DNA from: Nocardioides kribbensis | GTDB lineage: Bacteria; Actinomycetota; Actinomycetes; Propionibacteriales; Nocardioidaceae | NCBI RefSeq assembly: GCF_015070375.1 | Contig: NZ_JADCLL010000002.1 | Location: 658,838-722,837, forward strand | Direction of reading: 5' to 3' | DNA length: 64,000 nucleotides | Shown here: piece by piece, positions 8,806 to 17,438 of the stretch | Position numbering within the stretch: position 1 is the stretch's first letter | Layout of the letters: each line of letters starts with the position of its first letter | Position numbers and translations under genes: made by a program | Notes under the pieces: generated by a model | What the model was told of the DNA's origin: nothing | Databases searched by the model: none | The model's input: the letters and a program-made list of their open reading frames with translations, nothing else

Positions 8806-8870
8806 GCCCCCCGTCGGGAGGCCGCTCCTGGTCGACCGTCCCGGCTCCCGGGGCGGCAGGACGGAGCACC

Positions 8871-9368
8871 ATGCAGCTCAACGTCGTCGAGGGCGACCTC
8901 ACCACCCAGCGCGTCGACGCGGTCGTCAACGCCGCCAGCACCGCGATGCGCGGCGGGGGAGGCGTCGACGGCGCCCTCCACCGCGTCGGCGGGCCCGCCG
9001 TGCTCGCCGACTGCGTCGCGCGCTTCCCCGACGGGCTGGCCACCGGCGACGCCGGCTGGACCACCGCCGGCGACCTGCCGGCGCGGTGGATCATCCACGT
9101 CGTGGGTCCCGACCGCGCGGCGGGCCAGACCGACCGCGGCCTGCTCGAGTCCTGCTATCGCCGCGCGCTCGAGGTCGCCGACGAGCTCGGAGTGCGCACG
9201 ATGGCCTTCCCGCTGGTCGGCGCCGGGGTCTACGGCTGGCCGCGCGCCGACGCCGTGGCCGCGGCGATCGAGACCCTGCGCGAGACCCCGACGCAGGTGG
9301 AGACGGCCACCATCGTCGCCTTCGGCCGCACGGCCTACGTCGACGTGCGCTCGGTGCTGGGCCGCTAG
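8871..9368 (+). CDS. Macro-domain (ADP-ribose binding / O-acetyl-ADP-ribose deacetylase) protein
   Basis: A 165-aa single macro domain. Diagnostic segments are GDLTTQRVDAVVNAAS, the glycine loop MRGGGGVDGALHRVGG, ARWIIHVVGP and AFPLVGAGVYGWP. The family binds ADP-ribose and often removes ADP-ribose from proteins, nucleic acids or O-acetyl-ADP-ribose. The open frame extends far upstream, but the ATG at the first macro-domain strand gives the normal length; the 65 nt before it contain GGACGGAGC as a weak ribosome site. It lies downstream of topoisomerase IB and meets serC tail to tail with a 10-nt gap. Confidence 0.88.
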   Translation: MQLNVVEGDLTTQRVDAVVNAASTAMRGGGGVDGALHRVGGPAVLADCVARFPDGLATGDAGWTTAGDLPARWIIHVVGPDRAAGQTDRGLLESCYRRALEVADELGVRTMAFPLVGAGVYGWPRADAVAAAIETLRETPTQVETATIVAFGRTAYVDVRSVLGR

Positions 9369-9378
9369 GCGCGTCTGC

Positions 9379-10563
<1,185 letters not shown>

Positions 10564-10612
10564 TCACCGCGCCACCCCCGGCCCCTCGCGCCGCCAACCC
10601 TCGGGAGAGCCC

Positions 10613-11164
10613 GTGACCCAGCCCGTGACCCCGCCTGCGACCCACGACGGGACCCCCACCCCGAGCCCCCACGACCTCGAGCTCGTGCGCGTGCCGGCCG
10701 ACCACCCCGACGCGGTGCGGCTCGTCGAGGAGGTCCAGGCCGAGTACGTCGCGCGCTACGGCTCGCCCGACGCCAGCCCCTTCGACCAGGAGGTCTTCGC
10801 GCTGCCCTCGGGCGCCTTCTTCGTGGGCTACCTCGACGGCGACGCCGTCGCCACCGGCGCCTGGCGCCGCAGCCCGGTGGAGGCGCTGGGGTCCTCGGTC
10901 ACCGCCGAGGTCAAGCGGATGTACGTCGTGCCGCGCGCCCAGCGCCGGGGCCTGGCCCGCCGGATGCTGGCCCACCTCGAGGCCACCGCGGCCGAGGCCG
11001 GCGTGGAGGTGCTGGTGCTGGAGACCGGCACGCTGCAGCCCGAGGCGATCGCGCTCTACACCTCGGCGGGCTACGTGCCGGTGCCCGGCTTCGGCCACTA
11101 CCGCGACTCGCCGCTCTCGCGCTGCTTCGCCACCGACCTGCGCGGGCGCGCCACCACGAGGTAG
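10613..11164 (+). CDS. GNAT family N-acetyltransferase
   Basis: A 183-aa acetyl-CoA-dependent acyltransferase. The acetyl-CoA loop is VPRAQRRGLARRMLAHLE (about 104-121), preceded by strand VKRMYV, and the C-terminal half has ALYTSAGYVPVPGFGHYRDSP, typical of small-molecule GNATs. The substrate is unknown. An upstream in-frame extension to 10328 runs back through the serC start and is rejected; the GTG chosen has GGGAGAG just before it. A TATTCT box lies at 10557-10562. The 3' end overlaps the convergent methyltransferase gene by 67 bp. Confidence 0.85.
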   Translation: MTQPVTPPATHDGTPTPSPHDLELVRVPADHPDAVRLVEEVQAEYVARYGSPDASPFDQEVFALPSGAFFVGYLDGDAVATGAWRRSPVEALGSSVTAEVKRMYVVPRAQRRGLARRMLAHLEATAAEAGVEVLVLETGTLQPEAIALYTSAGYVPVPGFGHYRDSPLSRCFATDLRGRATTR

Positions 11165-11784
11165 CGGTCGTCGCTGATCTCGCGACCCCACAGCGCGGGG
11201 TCGACGAGCGGGGTGTGGGCCGGCTCGAGGTCGGCCGCCTCGGCCAGCGCCACGCACTCCGCGCCGGTGATGCCGGCTCCGGTCGACCAGCTGCCCTCGA
11301 CCAGCACGAGCACGCCGCCGGGGCGCAGCAGCGCGCTCCAGCGTCGCAGCACCGCCACCGGGTCGGGCAGGGCCCACAGCACGTGGCGGCACAGGACGAC
11401 GTCGTAGGAGTCGGACGTCAGGGGCGGGTGGGCGGCGTCGCCGGCGAGCACCCTCACGGGCGACCCGGGCAGCCCGGCCACCTTGGCCCGGGCCCGCTCG
11501 AGCATGGCGGGGGAGAAGTCGACGGCGTCGACGCGGTGACCCGCCGCGGCGAGCAGGGCGCTCAGCGTGGCGGTGCCGCAGCCGAGCTCGGCCACCCGGG
11601 CCGGGGCCGACGGCAACAGGGGCAGCAGCAGCGCCGACCACGCGGCGCGCACCGCCGGGTCGCGCAGGCCGTGGTCGGCAGGGTCGTCGTAGGCCGCCGC
11701 CTCGGCGTCCCACACCGCGATGCGCCCGGCCAGCCCGGGGTCGTCGGTCGGCTCGGATCGGGGCGGTCCGCTCAGGTCGTCCAC
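11098..11784 (-). CDS. Class I SAM-dependent methyltransferase
   Basis: A 228-aa Methyltransf_11-type enzyme: motif I VAELGCGTATLSALLA (about 65), VDAVDFSPAMLERARAK, YDVVLCRHVLWALPDP and LLRPGGVLVLVEG, in the order of UbiE/COQ5-like methyltransferases. The acceptor is unknown. The start is a GTG 6 nt after TACGGT (complement of 11791-11796), consistent with a leaderless mRNA; the longer open frame upstream crosses the divergent secreted-protein gene and is not used. The 3' end overlaps the GNAT gene by 67 bp on the opposite strand. Both C-termini look family-typical, so the overlap seems real. Confidence 0.85.
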   Translation of the reverse strand: MDDLSGPPRSEPTDDPGLAGRIAVWDAEAAAYDDPADHGLRDPAVRAAWSALLLPLLPSAPARVAELGCGTATLSALLAAAGHRVDAVDFSPAMLERARAKVAGLPGSPVRVLAGDAAHPPLTSDSYDVVLCRHVLWALPDPVAVLRRWSALLRPGGVLVLVEGSWSTGAGITGAECVALAEAADLEPAHTPLVDPALWGREISDDRYLVVARPRRSVAKQRESGESR

Positions 11785-11856
11785 GCTGCGACCGTAGTGA
11801 CGGTCACCGACACCCGCCACCCGGCGCCCCCGCGCCGCCCCCTCCCTGGACCGACC

Positions 11857-12498
11857 ATGACCCAGCACCAGCACCAGCACACGCATCAGCACCAGCACAC
11901 GCATCAGCACCGCCACCTGAGGGCCACCGCGGCGGCCCTCGTGACCTTCGTCGTCCTGCTCGGCGCCGCGCTCGTGCCGGGCGCGGCGCAGGCCGAGCCC
12001 CGCCCGCTGGAGGACTATGCCTCCTACCAGCCGCAGACCCGCTGCGCGCCCGGGGCCAAGCCGGGCACGGTGGCGCTGGGGCGCTGGCTGGTGCGCCACC
12101 ACGGCGGCGGCTTCGGGCGGATCGGGTCGACCTGCTCGAAGCACACCACCTCCGAGCACCAGGAGGGCCGCGCCTTCGACTGGATGATGAGCGCGCGGAC
12201 CAAGGCCGACCGCCGCGAGGTGAAGGAGGTCTTCGAGCGGCTCTTCCGCGCCGACCAGGCCGGGCGCGAGGACGCCTGGGCGCGCCGGATGGGCATCATG
12301 TACCTGATCTGGGACGACGAGATCTACAGCGCGTGGAACGCCTTCGAGCCCGAGCCCTACCTCAGCTCGTCGTGCGCCACGAAGAAGAAGTGCAGCCAGA
12401 CGCTGCGCCACCGCGACCACGTGCACGTCTCCCTCACCCGCCGGGCCGGGCGCGGCCTCACCAGCTGGTACGACGGCCGGCTCCCCGCGAAGGACTGA
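11857..12498 (+). CDS. Secreted protein with ARB_07466-like C-terminal region and a His/Gln-repeat N-terminus
   Basis: A 213-aa protein. The first ~19 residues are a repeat MTQHQHQHTHQHQHTHQHRH, followed by a hydrophobic signal-peptide core (AAALVTFVVLLGAALVPG) and a likely cleavage after GAAQA. The secreted domain has YQPQTRC, STCSKHTTSEHQEGRAFDWM, an RMGIMYLIWDDEIYSAWN segment and the ending HRDHVHVSLT. His and Asp residues in that arrangement resemble the extracellular ARB_07466-like domain, whose activity I cannot state. The repeat is encoded by alternating caccag/cacgcat units and may vary in copy number. The histidine-rich leader precedes the signal peptide, so it would normally be removed. 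Confidence 0.75.
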   Translation: MTQHQHQHTHQHQHTHQHRHLRATAAALVTFVVLLGAALVPGAAQAEPRPLEDYASYQPQTRCAPGAKPGTVALGRWLVRHHGGGFGRIGSTCSKHTTSEHQEGRAFDWMMSARTKADRREVKEVFERLFRADQAGREDAWARRMGIMYLIWDDEIYSAWNAFEPEPYLSSSCATKKKCSQTLRHRDHVHVSLTRRAGRGLTSWYDGRLPAKD

Positions 12499-12530
12499 GC
12501 CCCCCGTCCCGGAGGGAGCGAGGGGCTCAG
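12495..12530. terminator. Bidirectional terminator hairpin between the secreted-protein and citrate synthase genes
   Basis: CTGAGCCCC (12495-12503) pairs with GGGGCTCAG (12522-12530): a 9-bp perfect stem that includes the stop codon of the plus-strand gene. It sits between two convergent genes, so it can serve both strands. There is no U-tract, which is common in high-GC actinobacteria. Confidence 0.6.
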
Positions 12531-12546
12531 TCGGCGCGGAGCGGGC

Positions 12547-13650
12547 TCAGCCGGCCCACTCGGCCTTCCAGCCGTCGACCTCGTCGGCGCCGCGGGCGGC
12601 GGGGCCGGTGTAGATCGCCGAGGGGCGGATGAGGCGGCCCGTGCGCTTCTGCTCGAGGATGTGCGCCGACCAGCCGCCGGTGCGGGCGCAGGTGAACATC
12701 GAGGTGAACATCGTGGCCGGGACCTCGGCGAAGTCGAGGACGATCGCGGCCCAGAACTCCACGTTGGTCTCGAGCACGCGGTCGGGGCGACGCTCGCGCA
12801 GCTCGGCCAGGGCGGCCTTCTCCAGGGCCTCGGCCACCTCGTAGCGGGGGGCGTCGAGCTCCTTGGCGGTGCGGCGCAGCACGCGGGCGCGGGGGTCCTC
12901 GGCGCGGTAGACGCGGTGGCCGAAGCCCATCAGCCGCTCGCCGCGGTCGAGCAGGCCCTTGACGTAGGCCTCGGCGTCGCCGGACTCCTCGACGTCGGCG
13001 ATCATGCCGAGCACGCGGCTCGGGGCGCCGCCGTGCAGCGGGCCGCTCATCGCGCCGATGGCTCCGGAGAAGGCGGCGGCGACGTCGGCGCCGGTGGAGG
13101 TGATGACGCGGGCGGTGAAGGTGGAGGCGTTCATGCCGTGCTCGGCGGCGCTGCTCCAGTAGGCGTCGATGGCCTTGACGTGCTGCGGGTCGGCCTCGCC
13201 CTTCCAGCGGAGGAGGAACTTCTCGGCGAGGGTGCTGCCCTCGTCCACGACCTTCTGGGGCACGACGGGGGCGTGCAGGCCGCGGGCGGACTGCGCGGCG
13301 TAGGAGAGGACCATGACGGCGACGCGGCCGAGGTCCTCGCGGGCCTGCTCGTCGGAGATGTCGTAGGTCTGGCCGAAGCCGAAGGCCGGCGCCAGCATGG
13401 CCACGGCGGCCTGCACGTCGACGCGCACGTCGCCGGTGTGCACGGGCAGGTTGTAGGGCTCGGCGGGGGCCAGGCCGGGGGCGTAGGTGCCGTCGATCAG
13501 CAGGCCCCAGATGTTCTCGAACGGCACCCGGCCGACGATGTCCTCGATGTCGACGCCGCGGTAGCGGAGCGCGGACCCCTCCTTGTCGGGCTCGGCGATC
13601 TCCGTCTCGAAGGCGACGACGCCTTCCAGTCCGTGGTGTACCTCGGGCAT
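12547..13650 (-). CDS. Citrate synthase 2
   Basis: A 367-aa citrate synthase of the short actinobacterial citrate synthase 2 (CitA-like) branch; it condenses acetyl-CoA and oxaloacetate at the entry to the TCA cycle. Catalytic histidines are in [10 protein letters not shown] and [14 protein letters not shown]. The third catalytic region reads [13 protein letters not shown]: the aspartate of classical enzymes (NVDFYSG) is glutamate here, which I believe is usual in this branch. The N-terminus [18 protein letters not shown] and the end [10 protein letters not shown] fit the family. Transcribed divergently from pdxH over an 86-bp gap. Confidence 0.92.
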   Translation of the reverse strand: MPEVHHGLEGVVAFETEIAEPDKEGSALRYRGVDIEDIVGRVPFENIWGLLIDGTYAPGLAPAEPYNLPVHTGDVRVDVQAAVAMLAPAFGFGQTYDISDEQAREDLGRVAVMVLSYAAQSARGLHAPVVPQKVVDEGSTLAEKFLLRWKGEADPQHVKAIDAYWSSAAEHGMNASTFTARVITSTGADVAAAFSGAIGAMSGPLHGGAPSRVLGMIADVEESGDAEAYVKGLLDRGERLMGFGHRVYRAEDPRARVLRRTAKELDAPRYEVAEALEKAALAELRERRPDRVLETNVEFWAAIVLDFAEVPATMFTSMFTCARTGGWSAHILEQKRTGRLIRPSAIYTGPAARGADEVDGWKAEWAG

Positions 13651-13736
13651 GCGTTCGACTCCTGTGTCGGGTGGTCAGAGGGGGTCGCCGCGGTGGGCAA
13701 CCTCGGCATTGTGTCAGCCGTCCTACTGTCAGGTAC

Positions 13737-14405
13737 ATGGCCACCGACCTGCGAACGCTCCGCCACGAGTACGCCGCCCGCGGCCTCGCCGAGACCGAGC
13801 TGACCGACGACCCGCTCGAGCTCTTCCGCACCTGGCTGGAGGAGGCCGTGGCGGCCGGGATCGGCGAGCCCAACGCCGTCGTCGTATCGACCGTCACCGC
13901 CGCCGGCACCCCGACCTCGCGCACCGTGCTGCTCAAGGGCCTGCACGGCGGCGACGACGGGGACGGGGGCCGGGACGAGGGTTTCGTGTTCTACACCAAC
14001 CACTCCTCGGCCAAGGGCCGCGACCTCGACGCCCGCCCCGGCTGCGCGCTGCTCTTCCCCTGGCACGACCTCGAGCGCCAGGTCCGCGTGGAGGGCACGG
14101 CGGCCCGGCTCCCGCGGGCCGAGGTCGAGGCCTACTTCGCGGTGCGCCCGCGCGGCTCCCAGCTGGGCGCCTGGGCCTCCCACCAGTCCTCGGAGGTGGC
14201 CGACCGCGCCGAGCTGGAGCGGGCCTACACCGCCGCCGAGCAGCGTTTCGCGGGCGGCGACGTGCCCGTGCCGGAGGAGTGGGGCGGCTACGTCGTGCGC
14301 CCCGAGGTCGTGGAGTTCTGGCAGGGCCGGCCCAGCCGCCTGCACGACCGGCTGGTCTACCGGCGCGAGGGCGCCGGCTGGACCACGCGGCGCTTGGCGC
14401 CCTGA
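13737..14405 (+). CDS. pdxH: Pyridoxamine 5'-phosphate oxidase
   Basis: A 222-aa FMN enzyme that oxidises pyridoxamine- and pyridoxine-5'-phosphate to pyridoxal phosphate. Family blocks: [53 protein letters not shown], and the C-terminal [18 protein letters not shown], with WTTRRLAP at the end. A short low-complexity insertion ([11 protein letters not shown]) interrupts the region after LLKGL. The ATG lies 7 nt after TACTGT (13724-13729), pointing to a leaderless transcript; an earlier in-frame start at 13671 falls upstream of that promoter. Confidence 0.94.
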   Translation: MATDLRTLRHEYAARGLAETELTDDPLELFRTWLEEAVAAGIGEPNAVVVSTVTAAGTPTSRTVLLKGLHGGDDGDGGRDEGFVFYTNHSSAKGRDLDARPGCALLFPWHDLERQVRVEGTAARLPRAEVEAYFAVRPRGSQLGAWASHQSSEVADRAELERAYTAAEQRFAGGDVPVPEEWGGYVVRPEVVEFWQGRPSRLHDRLVYRREGAGWTTRRLAP

Positions 14406-14417
14406 GCGTCCCTCGCC

Positions 14418-14463
14418 CGGCCGTGGCCCCACGGCCGTGCCGCCCGGTCGTCTCAGACCGGGC
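14418..14463. terminator. Two back-to-back hairpins between pdxH and the SDR gene
   Basis: CGGCCGTG (14418-14425) pairs with CACGGCCG (14430-14437), and GCCCGGTC (14442-14449) pairs with GACCGGGC (14456-14463). Each stem is a perfect 8 bp. The second overlaps the stop codon of the minus-strand gene. The position between convergent genes fits termination on both strands. Confidence 0.55.
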
Positions 14464-15274
14464 GGGTGGCGGTGATGCCGCCGTCGACCGGCAGGTCGAC
14501 CCCGTGGAGGTAGGCGGCCGCGGGGGAGACCAGCCACGTCACCGCGGCGGCGACCTCCTCCGGTCGCCCCGCGCGCCCGGCGGGGGTGCCCGCGACCATC
14601 GAGGCGATGACGTCGCCGTCGGAGTCGTTGATCGGGGTGCGGGTCGGGCCCGGTGAGACGGTGTTGACCCGGACGCCGCGTGGACCGAACTCGGCCGCCC
14701 AGCTGCGGGCCAGCTGCGCCTCGGCGGCCTTGGTCGCGGAGTAGAGGCCGACGAAGGGGTGCCCCACGCCGGCCATCCAGGAGCCGATCACCACGATGCA
14801 GGCGCCGTCGCGCCCGAGCATGCCCGGCGCCAGGGCGGCCGTCAGCACGTGCGGCGCGCGGACGTTGACCGCCAGCGCGGTGTCGAGGTCCTCGTCGGTG
14901 AGGCCGAGCGTGTCCACCGGCGGGCACACCGCGGCGTTGTGCACGAGGACGTCGACGCCCCCGCCGAGCACCTCGGTGACCTCGCCGGCGAAGTGGCGCA
15001 GGTCGGCGTACGACGCGGTGAGGTCGGCCGCGACCCAGTCGGCGCGGCCGCCGGCGGCGCGGAGCCGCTCGACCACGGCCGTGCCGCGGGCGACGTCGCG
15101 GCCGCTGACGACGACGTGGGCCCCGGCGGCGGCGAGGTCGGTCGCGATCGCCGCGCCGATGCCGCTGCTGGAGCCGGTGACGAGGGCGGTGCGGCCGGCG
15201 AGGAAGCGGGCGGGGTCGGCGGCGCGGTCGGTGGTGGGGGACGTGGGGGCGGTGGTGGGTCCGGTGGAGGTCAC
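14453..15274 (-). CDS. Short-chain dehydrogenase/reductase
   Basis: A ~273-aa classical SDR. NAD(P) loop TGSSSGIGAAIA, the strand DVLVHNAAV (family NNAG, here HNAA), catalytic Ser in VIGSWMAG, and YSATK as the active YxxxK; the C-terminus has SPGPTRTPIN and GVDLPVDGG. The arginine after the second strand (SGRDVARG) suggests NADPH use. The substrate is unknown. The frame allows a TTG start at 15286; I use the GTG at 15274 because it leaves a normal N-terminus, but neither has a strong ribosome site. It is transcribed divergently from the XRE/MmyB-like regulator, which probably controls it. Confidence 0.85.
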   Translation of the reverse strand: MTSTGPTTAPTSPTTDRAADPARFLAGRTALVTGSSSGIGAAIATDLAAAGAHVVVSGRDVARGTAVVERLRAAGGRADWVAADLTASYADLRHFAGEVTEVLGGGVDVLVHNAAVCPPVDTLGLTDEDLDTALAVNVRAPHVLTAALAPGMLGRDGACIVVIGSWMAGVGHPFVGLYSATKAAEAQLARSWAAEFGPRGVRVNTVSPGPTRTPINDSDGDVIASMVAGTPAGRAGRPEEVAAAVTWLVSPAAAYLHGVDLPVDGGITATRPV

Positions 15275-15374
15275 GGCGCCAGCCAACGGGCTCGGTGGGC
15301 CGTGCGCCAGGGCGGGCCCGACCTGGGCACGCCAGGACCAGGCAGGGGCCGGGCGGCGCGCCTAGGCTGGGGTG

Positions 15375-16211
15375 ATGGGACGGGACCGGGCGGAGCTGGG
15401 GGCGTTCCTGCGCTCGCGGCGCGACCGGCTGACCCCGGCGCAGGCGGGGATGGACCCCTTCCCGGGGCCGCGGCGCGTGCCGGGCCTGCGCAAGGAGGAG
15501 CTGGCCGTGCTGGCCGGGGTCAGCCCCGACTACTACAGCCGCCTCGAGCAGGGCCGGCAGGCCAACGTCTCGCGCGAGGTGCTCGACGCGCTCGCCCGGG
15601 CGCTGCGACTCGACGAGACCGAGCAGGCCCACCTGGCCGACCTGGCGGGACCGCCCGCCCGCACCGCGCGGTCCACCACCGCGTCGCAGCGTCCCGACCC
15701 GGGACTGCTGCGGCTGATGACCGCGCTCGACCACCTGCCCGTGGTGCTGCTGGGCCAGCGCACCGAGGTGCTGGCCGCCAACGCGCTGCTGGCTGCGGTG
15801 CTGAGACCGCTGGCGCCGGGCACGTCGTTCGTGCGCTTCCTCTTCCTCGATCCGCTCGCCAGGGAGCGGATCGTGAATTGGGAGCACTTCGCCGCCACCG
15901 CCGTGGCCGCGCTGCGCCGTGACCTCGGCCGCCATCCCCACGACGCGCGGCTGCGCGACCTGGTGGCCGAGCTGCGCCGCGACGCCGACGTGGAGCGCTG
16001 GTGGGTCGACCACGCCGTGCGCGACTACGCCTCGGTGGCCAAGCAGATCGCGCACCCGGTGGCGGGCGACCTGGCCTTCGACATCGAGATCGTCTCCCCG
16101 CCCCACGACCCCGACCAGCGTCTGGTCGTCTACACCGCGCAGCCCGACTCGCGCACCGCGCGGGTGCTGCCGATGCTGGCCAGCTGGCAGGGCACCTCGG
16201 CGCCCGCCTGA
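15375..16211 (+). CDS. XRE-type regulator with MmyB-like ligand-binding domain
   Basis: A 278-aa protein. Residues about 1-85 form a Cro/C1 helix-turn-helix: FLRSRRDRLTPAQAG, the family motif RRVPGLRKEELAVLAGVS and PDYYSRLEQGRQANVS. The C-terminal part (about 110-278), with VVLLGQRTEVLAANALLAAV and NWEHFAATAVAALRRD, matches the MmyB-like domain, thought to bind a fatty-acid-like ligand. These regulators often sit divergently beside an SDR gene, as here. GTG (15372) and ATG (15375) are adjacent; the TAGGCT box at 15363-15368 is 6 nt from the ATG, the spacing seen at other leaderless genes in this window, so I use the ATG. Confidence 0.9.
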   Translation: MGRDRAELGAFLRSRRDRLTPAQAGMDPFPGPRRVPGLRKEELAVLAGVSPDYYSRLEQGRQANVSREVLDALARALRLDETEQAHLADLAGPPARTARSTTASQRPDPGLLRLMTALDHLPVVLLGQRTEVLAANALLAAVLRPLAPGTSFVRFLFLDPLARERIVNWEHFAATAVAALRRDLGRHPHDARLRDLVAELRRDADVERWWVDHAVRDYASVAKQIAHPVAGDLAFDIEIVSPPHDPDQRLVVYTAQPDSRTARVLPMLASWQGTSAPA

Positions 16212-16229
16212 GCCGACCCGTGCCGTCGC

Positions 16230-16682
16230 TCAGGCCTCGGGTGCGGCGCCGAGGGCGGCGAGGGTCAGGGCGACGTGCCACACCAGGGGCAGCGACCCCG
16301 CCTCCTGCGGCGTGGCCCACCGGTGGGCGTCGTGCTCGCGCGCGCTGAGCCGCACCTCGACGGGCGGTCCGGTCTCCTCCAGCGCGTAGGTGAGGGTGTG
16401 GAAGACCAGGTCGCGGCCCTCGGTGTCTCGGTTGCGGTGGTGGCTGACCTCGGAGCCGGCGCGCACCCGCAGCCCCGCCTCCTCCCAGCACTCCCGGACC
16501 GCGGCCGCGGCCGGTGACTCGCCGGGCTCGACCGTGCCGCCCGGCACGTCCCACTGCCCGCCGAGGTAGCGCCCCTCACGGCGCCTGAGCAGGAGGTACC
16601 GCCCGCCGCGCTCCACGAGGCCGTGGGCGACGACGCGGTCGGTCGCGTCGCTCGACCGCTCCGCGGCGCTGGCGTCCTCCAC
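16230..16682 (-). CDS. Nudix hydrolase
   Basis: A 150-aa single-domain Nudix protein with the box GGTVEPGESPAAAAVRECWE followed by EAGL, preceded by YLLLRRREGRYLGGQWDVPG. MutT-like in length. The substrate cannot be assigned. The GTG start is 6 nt after TACCCT (complement of 16689-16694), consistent with a leaderless mRNA. Its promoter lies back to back with the CsoR-like operator of the next gene. Confidence 0.87.
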   Translation of the reverse strand: MEDASAAERSSDATDRVVAHGLVERGGRYLLLRRREGRYLGGQWDVPGGTVEPGESPAAAAVRECWEEAGLRVRAGSEVSHHRNRDTEGRDLVFHTLTYALEETGPPVEVRLSAREHDAHRWATPQEAGSLPLVWHVALTLAALGAAPEA

Positions 16683-16703
16683 GCCTCGAGGGTAGACCGC
16701 TCC

Positions 16704-16718
16704 TACCCCCTAGGGGTA
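16704..16718. promoter_or_regulatory. CsoR-family-like operator upstream of the DUF4396 gene
   Basis: TACCCC-CTA-GGGGTA: perfect 6-bp inverted arms around 3 nt, flanked by A/T (TATATG follows). C-tract/G-tract palindromes of this kind are the usual operators of CsoR-family metal or persulfide sensors in actinobacteria. It is 36 nt before the DUF4396 start, where a repressor would block transcription. No csoR-like gene is in the window. Confidence 0.6.
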
Positions 16719-16754
16719 TATGTTCGGTGCGTGGGACCACCCGAGGAGGAGACG

Positions 16755-17429
16755 ATGAGCACCACCCAGGACCACCAGCACGACCACCAGGGCGACGCGG
16801 GGCACGACCTCGGGTCGCGCTCGATGGCCGTGAGCGCGACGCTGCACTGCCTCACCGGCTGCGCGATCGGCGAGATCGTCGGGCTCCTGGTCGGCACGGC
16901 CCTCGGCCTCGCGACGTTGCCGACCGTCGTCCTGAGCGTCGCGCTGGCGTTCGTGTTCGGCTTCACGCTGTCCTCGCTGCCCCTCGTCCGTGCCGGCCTG
17001 GGCGTCCTCGCCGCTCTCGGCACCGTGGTGGCCGCCGACACCGTGTCGATCGCGACCATGGAGGTCGTCGACAACCTGGTGATGGCGCTGCTGCCCGGCG
17101 CGATGGGCGCCGGCCTGGTCAACAGTGTCTTCTGGATCGGCATGACCCTCTCGCTCGCGGCCGCCTTCGTGGCGGCGCTCCCGGTCAACCGCTGGCTGCT
17201 GGCCCGCGGCAAGGGCCACGCCCTCACCCACCGGTTCCACGGCGCGCAGGTCGTGGGTCGTCGCCGGTGGATCCCCGACCCGCCCACCTCGACGCTGGTG
17301 GCGGTCATCGCGGCGTTCATCCTGGGTGGGCTGGTCGTGTCGGTGGCCGACGGGCTCGGCGCCGGCGACGGTGCCCACGCCGGCGCAGCGCCGACCTCGG
17401 TCGTCGGGCGGTCGCACGCGGTCCGATGA
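16755..17429 (+). CDS. DUF4396 membrane protein with His-rich N-terminus
   Basis: A 224-aa integral membrane protein. The N-terminal ~20 residues are His/Asp-rich (QDHQHDHQGDAGHD), then the DUF4396 signature ATLHCLTGCAIGEIVGLLVG with conserved His and Cys, followed by four or five further hydrophobic segments and the end of the domain FHGAQVVGRRRW near residue 180. The start has a strong GAGGAGGAGA site. Function is not established; the conserved H/C residues and the CsoR-like operator suggest a role with copper or another soft metal, which is inference. An upstream in-frame start at 16623 lies beyond the operator and is rejected. Confidence 0.82.
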   Translation: MSTTQDHQHDHQGDAGHDLGSRSMAVSATLHCLTGCAIGEIVGLLVGTALGLATLPTVVLSVALAFVFGFTLSSLPLVRAGLGVLAALGTVVAADTVSIATMEVVDNLVMALLPGAMGAGLVNSVFWIGMTLSLAAAFVAALPVNRWLLARGKGHALTHRFHGAQVVGRRRWIPDPPTSTLVAVIAAFILGGLVVSVADGLGAGDGAHAGAAPTSVVGRSHAVR

Positions 17430-17438
17430 GGCCGGCGG

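Noticed and set aside
8043..8870. Extension of the macro-domain protein upstream to 8043.
   Set aside because: It is a shadow of the topoisomerase gene in another frame; the macro domain starts at the ATG at 8871.
13671..13736. N-terminal extension of PdxH from the in-frame start at 13671.
   Set aside because: The added residues (MVRGGRRGG) do not match the family, and the -10 box at 13724-13729 lies downstream of that start.
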